Shown here piece by piece: positions 4,876-7,333 of a stretch of DNA of 7,333 bases. Source of the DNA: Methylococcaceae bacterium (GTDB lineage: Bacteria; Pseudomonadota; Gammaproteobacteria; Methylococcales; Methylococcaceae); contig VEPB01000459.1 of NCBI GenBank assembly GCA_012026715.1, positions 1 through 7,333 on the forward strand, given 5' to 3'. How positions within the stretch are numbered: the first letter of the stretch is position 1; every line of letters begins with the position of its first letter. The position numbers were made by a program, and so were the translations under genes. The notes below the pieces were generated by a model that saw only the letters and a list, made by a program, of their open reading frames with translations, was not told the DNA's origin and made no database searches.

Positions 4876-7333
4876 ATGGCCATTCGCCTGCTCCGATTCT
4901 GGTCATCGTCCATCCGCCGACGGCTGGTGTTAGGTATTGTGCTGATCCACGCCGTGATGATGTCGGTGTTCGTGTACGACCTGGTGGAGCGGCAGCGCGA
5001 GTTCCTGTTGCAGCAAAGCCGCGGCGATGCCTTGCGGCTGGCCCAGACCCTGGCGACCAGCAGCGCCTCCTGGCTGCTGGCCGACGACGTCAGCGGATTG
5101 CAGGAAGTGGTCCTTGCCCAACGAAACTTTCCCAACCTGCGCTACGCCATGGTGCTGTCGCGTGACGGGCGGGTGCTGGGGCACAGTGCGCCGGACAGGA
5201 TCGGCAGCTATGTGGTGGACGAGATCAGCCGCGGCTTGCTGGCGGCGCAACCGCAATTGCGCGATCTGGTCTTGAGTTCCCGACTGATCGATGTGGCGGC
5301 TCCCATCGTCACCGGCGACCGGCTGATCGGCTGGGCGCGGGTTGGCATCGGCCAGGACCATATCGGCGCCAGCCTGCAGCAGGTGGTGCGCGATGGCCAG
5401 CTGTTCGCCCTGGTGGCGATCGCCCTGGGGGCGGTATTCGCGGCGCTCATGGCGAGGGGGCTGACGGGGGGGCTGCGGCAGCTGATCCGGGTCAGCTCCG
5501 AAATCAGCGGCGGTCATGGTAGCGCGAGGGCGCGGGTGACGGGGGAAGACGAGTTGGCGGTGCTGGCGGAAGCTTTTAACCGCATGCTGGACGCCTTGGA
5601 GCGCCAGGTTGAGGACCAGAAGGCGACGGAGCTGCGCTTGGCCCGCCGCAGCGCCGAGTTCGCGGCCATGTTCCGTTCCATCCCCGAAGCCGTGTTCGTC
5701 ACCAACCTGGCGCGCCACATCGTGCTGATGAACCCGGCGGCGCTGTCTCTGTTCGGTTACGCGGAGGAGGAACTGCTGGGCCAAAGCATCGAGAAGATTT
5801 ACGCGCGCCACGAGGATTTCGTCGAGCAGGGACGGCTCCGCTATTCCCCCCACGTGCCCGACGGCGTCCTGCCCTTGTTCGAGATCGAATTCCGCCGTAA
5901 GGATGGCACCCCGGTTTATTCCCGCGTCATGGGTGCCCAGATTCGCGACGATCAGGGCACTGTCAGCGGTTTCGTGTCCCTGATCCAGGATGTCAGCCGG
6001 GAGCGCCAGGCCGAGCATCAGCTGCTGCTGGCGTCTCAGGTGTTCGACAACACCAGCGAGGGCATCGTCATGACCGATCGCCACAATCGCATCGTGACGG
6101 TCAACCGGGCATTTTCGGAAATTACCGGGTACGATCCGGACGAGGTGGTCGGCCTGTGTGCCGCCAGCCTGCACGCCGAACGGCACGGCCCGGAGTTTTA
6201 CGAAGCCATGTGGGATAAGCTCAAGGCCCTGGGCTCGTGGCGCGGCGAGTTGTGGAACCGGCGCAAGGACGGCTCGGTGTACCCCCAGTGGATGGCGGTC
6301 AGTGCCGTGCGCGGCAGCGATGGTGCCATCGTCAACTACGTGGGCATCTTCTCCGACATGACCGAGCGCAAGGCGGCCGACGAGCGGGTCCGCTTCCTCG
6401 CCCAGCACGACGGCCTTACCGGATTGCCCAACCGCATGTTGCTGGTGGAGCGCCTGCAGCATGCCGTCAGTCGGGCGCGGCGCGACTGCAATGAAATCGC
6501 GGTGCTGTTCATCGATTACGACCGTTTCAAGTTCGTCAACGACTCCCTCGGCCACCATGCCGGCGATGACTTGCTGGTCCAGGTGGCGGAGCGCTTGCGG
6601 CAATGTGTCCGGGAGAAAGACACCGTGGCCCGCCTCGGTGGCGACGAGTTCGTGATCGTGCTGGAAGACCTGACGGAAGATCGCGGCGCCGCGACGGTCG
6701 CGCGCAAGGTGCTGCAGCGTTCCCACGAGCCCTATCATGTGGCGGGCCAGGACGTGACGCTGACAGCCAGCATCGGGGTCAGCCTGTTTCCGCGGGACGG
6801 CGATACCGCCGACAGCTTGATCAAGAACGCTGATGCGGCCATGTATCACGCCAAGAACGAAGGCCGCGACAACTTCCAGTTCTATACCACGGAACTCAAC
6901 GCCCAAATCCTGGACCGGCTGTGGATGGAATCCAAGCTGCGGCGGGCCTTGGATGCCAACGAACTGCTGCTGTACTACCAGCCCCAGGTCAACACCGTCA
7001 GCGGGGAAGTGGTGGGGTTGGAGGCCCTGGTGCGCTGGCAACATCCCGAACATGGCCTGATCTCGCCCGCTCGCTTCATTCCGGTCGCGGAGGAAACCGG
7101 ACTGATCGTCGCCATCGGCGAATGGGTGATCCGGGAGGCTTGTCGGCAAAACCGCCTTTGGCAGAGCCGAGGCATCGCCAGGGTGCCGGTGGCCGTGAAC
7201 ATCTCTGCCATGCAATACCGGGCCGACCGATTCCTCGACTCGGTTCGGGCGGCGCTTCGCGACAGCGGCCTGGACGCCCGGTATCTGGAGCTGGAACTGA
7301 CCGAATCGTTGCTGATGCAGCAGGTCGACAACA
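4876..7333 (+). CDS. Membrane-bound sensor with HAMP-PAS-PAS-GGDEF-EAL domains, C-terminus cut by window edge
   Basis: The frame is open from ATG 4876 to the window end (819 codons seen; probably over 900 in total). Order: TM1 (about 17-37), a periplasmic sensor region (38-174, Cache-like, with VAAPIVTGDRLIGWARVGI), TM2 (175-196), HAMP (about 194-247), PAS1 (262-375), PAS2 (388-500), GGDEF (507-665) and EAL (from about 690). The cyclase site GGDEF is intact (588-592), as is the inhibitory RxxD site (REKD, five residues before it). The phosphodiesterase signature reads EALVRWQHP (E716), then PVAEETGLI, VAVNIS and ELTES; later catalytic residues lie outside the window. It could make and break cyclic-di-GMP in response to periplasmic and cytoplasmic signals. 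No well-placed Shine-Dalgarno sequence is seen (GAAGGG is 15 bases upstream), which suggests coupling to the lipoprotein gene ending 9 bp earlier. Confidence 0.95.
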   Translation, partial: MAIRLLRFWSSSIRRRLVLGIVLIHAVMMSVFVYDLVERQREFLLQQSRGDALRLAQTLATSSASWLLADDVSGLQEVVLAQRNFPNLRYAMVLSRDGRVLGHSAPDRIGSYVVDEISRGLLAAQPQLRDLVLSSRLIDVAAPIVTGDRLIGWARVGIGQDHIGASLQQVVRDGQLFALVAIALGAVFAALMARGLTGGLRQLIRVSSEISGGHGSARARVTGEDELAVLAEAFNRMLDALERQVEDQKATELRLARRSAEFAAMFRSIPEAVFVTNLARHIVLMNPAALSLFGYAEEELLGQSIEKIYARHEDFVEQGRLRYSPHVPDGVLPLFEIEFRRKDGTPVYSRVMGAQIRDDQGTVSGFVSLIQDVSRERQAEHQLLLASQVFDNTSEGIVMTDRHNRIVTVNRAFSEITGYDPDEVVGLCAASLHAERHGPEFYEAMWDKLKALGSWRGELWNRRKDGSVYPQWMAVSAVRGSDGAIVNYVGIFSDMTERKAADERVRFLAQHDGLTGLPNRMLLVERLQHAVSRARRDCNEIAVLFIDYDRFKFVNDSLGHHAGDDLLVQVAERLRQCVREKDTVARLGGDEFVIVLEDLTEDRGAATVARKVLQRSHEPYHVAGQDVTLTASIGVSLFPRDGDTADSLIKNADAAMYHAKNEGRDNFQFYTTELNAQILDRLWMESKLRRALDANELLLYYQPQVNTVSGEVVGLEALVRWQHPEHGLISPARFIPVAEETGLIVAIGEWVIREACRQNRLWQSRGIARVPVAVNISAMQYRADRFLDSVRAALRDSGLDARYLELELTESLLMQQVDN

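Noticed and set aside
4930..7215. Very long minus-strand open frame (761 codons) opposite the GGDEF-EAL gene
   Set aside because: It is antisense to a gene with unmistakable catalytic motifs. Long antisense frames are expected in high-GC coding DNA, and its His/Gln/Arg-rich translation shows no domain.

Overview
The window is high-GC DNA, most likely from a gammaproteobacterium. The endonuclease III gene closely follows the Escherichia coli protein, and the mix of an MNIO-type RiPP locus with a PAS/GGDEF/EAL sensor would suit a methanotroph-like or other environmental gammaproteobacterium. The taxon is an inference. There are seven genes and no RNA genes, insertion sequences or CRISPR arrays. 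The left and right ends cut through genes.

Region 1 (1-1980, minus strand) is a compact RiPP operon of the HvfABC/BufABC type. In transcription order it holds a secreted Cys/Met-rich precursor peptide (1616-1966), an MNIO/DUF692 metalloenzyme (727-1572) and a DUF2063 partner protein (1-734, cut by the left edge). The enzyme and partner are expected to modify precursor cysteines into copper-binding groups. The precursor is unusual: in place of many identical EGKCG cores it has four cysteines in four different contexts, three of them in a K-C-[GA]-A-[GE]-M repeat. A perfect 10-bp inverted repeat lies between precursor and enzyme genes and reaches the enzyme start codon, so it may set the precursor:enzyme ratio.

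Region 2 (2139-3041, minus strand) is one gene for an unrecognised exported protein with a Gly-Lys repeat tail. It ends in a clear intrinsic terminator that separates it from the RiPP operon.

Region 3 (3217-3852, minus strand) is nth, the DNA repair glycosylase/AP lyase endonuclease III.

Region 4 (3940-7333, plus strand, divergent from nth) is a two-gene signalling operon: a PhnD-like solute-binding lipoprotein followed 9 bp later by a membrane sensor with a periplasmic domain, HAMP, two PAS domains, GGDEF and EAL (cut by the right edge). The likely arrangement is a periplasmic binding protein reporting ligand state to a cyclic-di-GMP enzyme, comparable to NspS-MbaA but with a PhnD-type binding protein. 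No ABC permease or ATPase gene is present nearby to make it a transporter.
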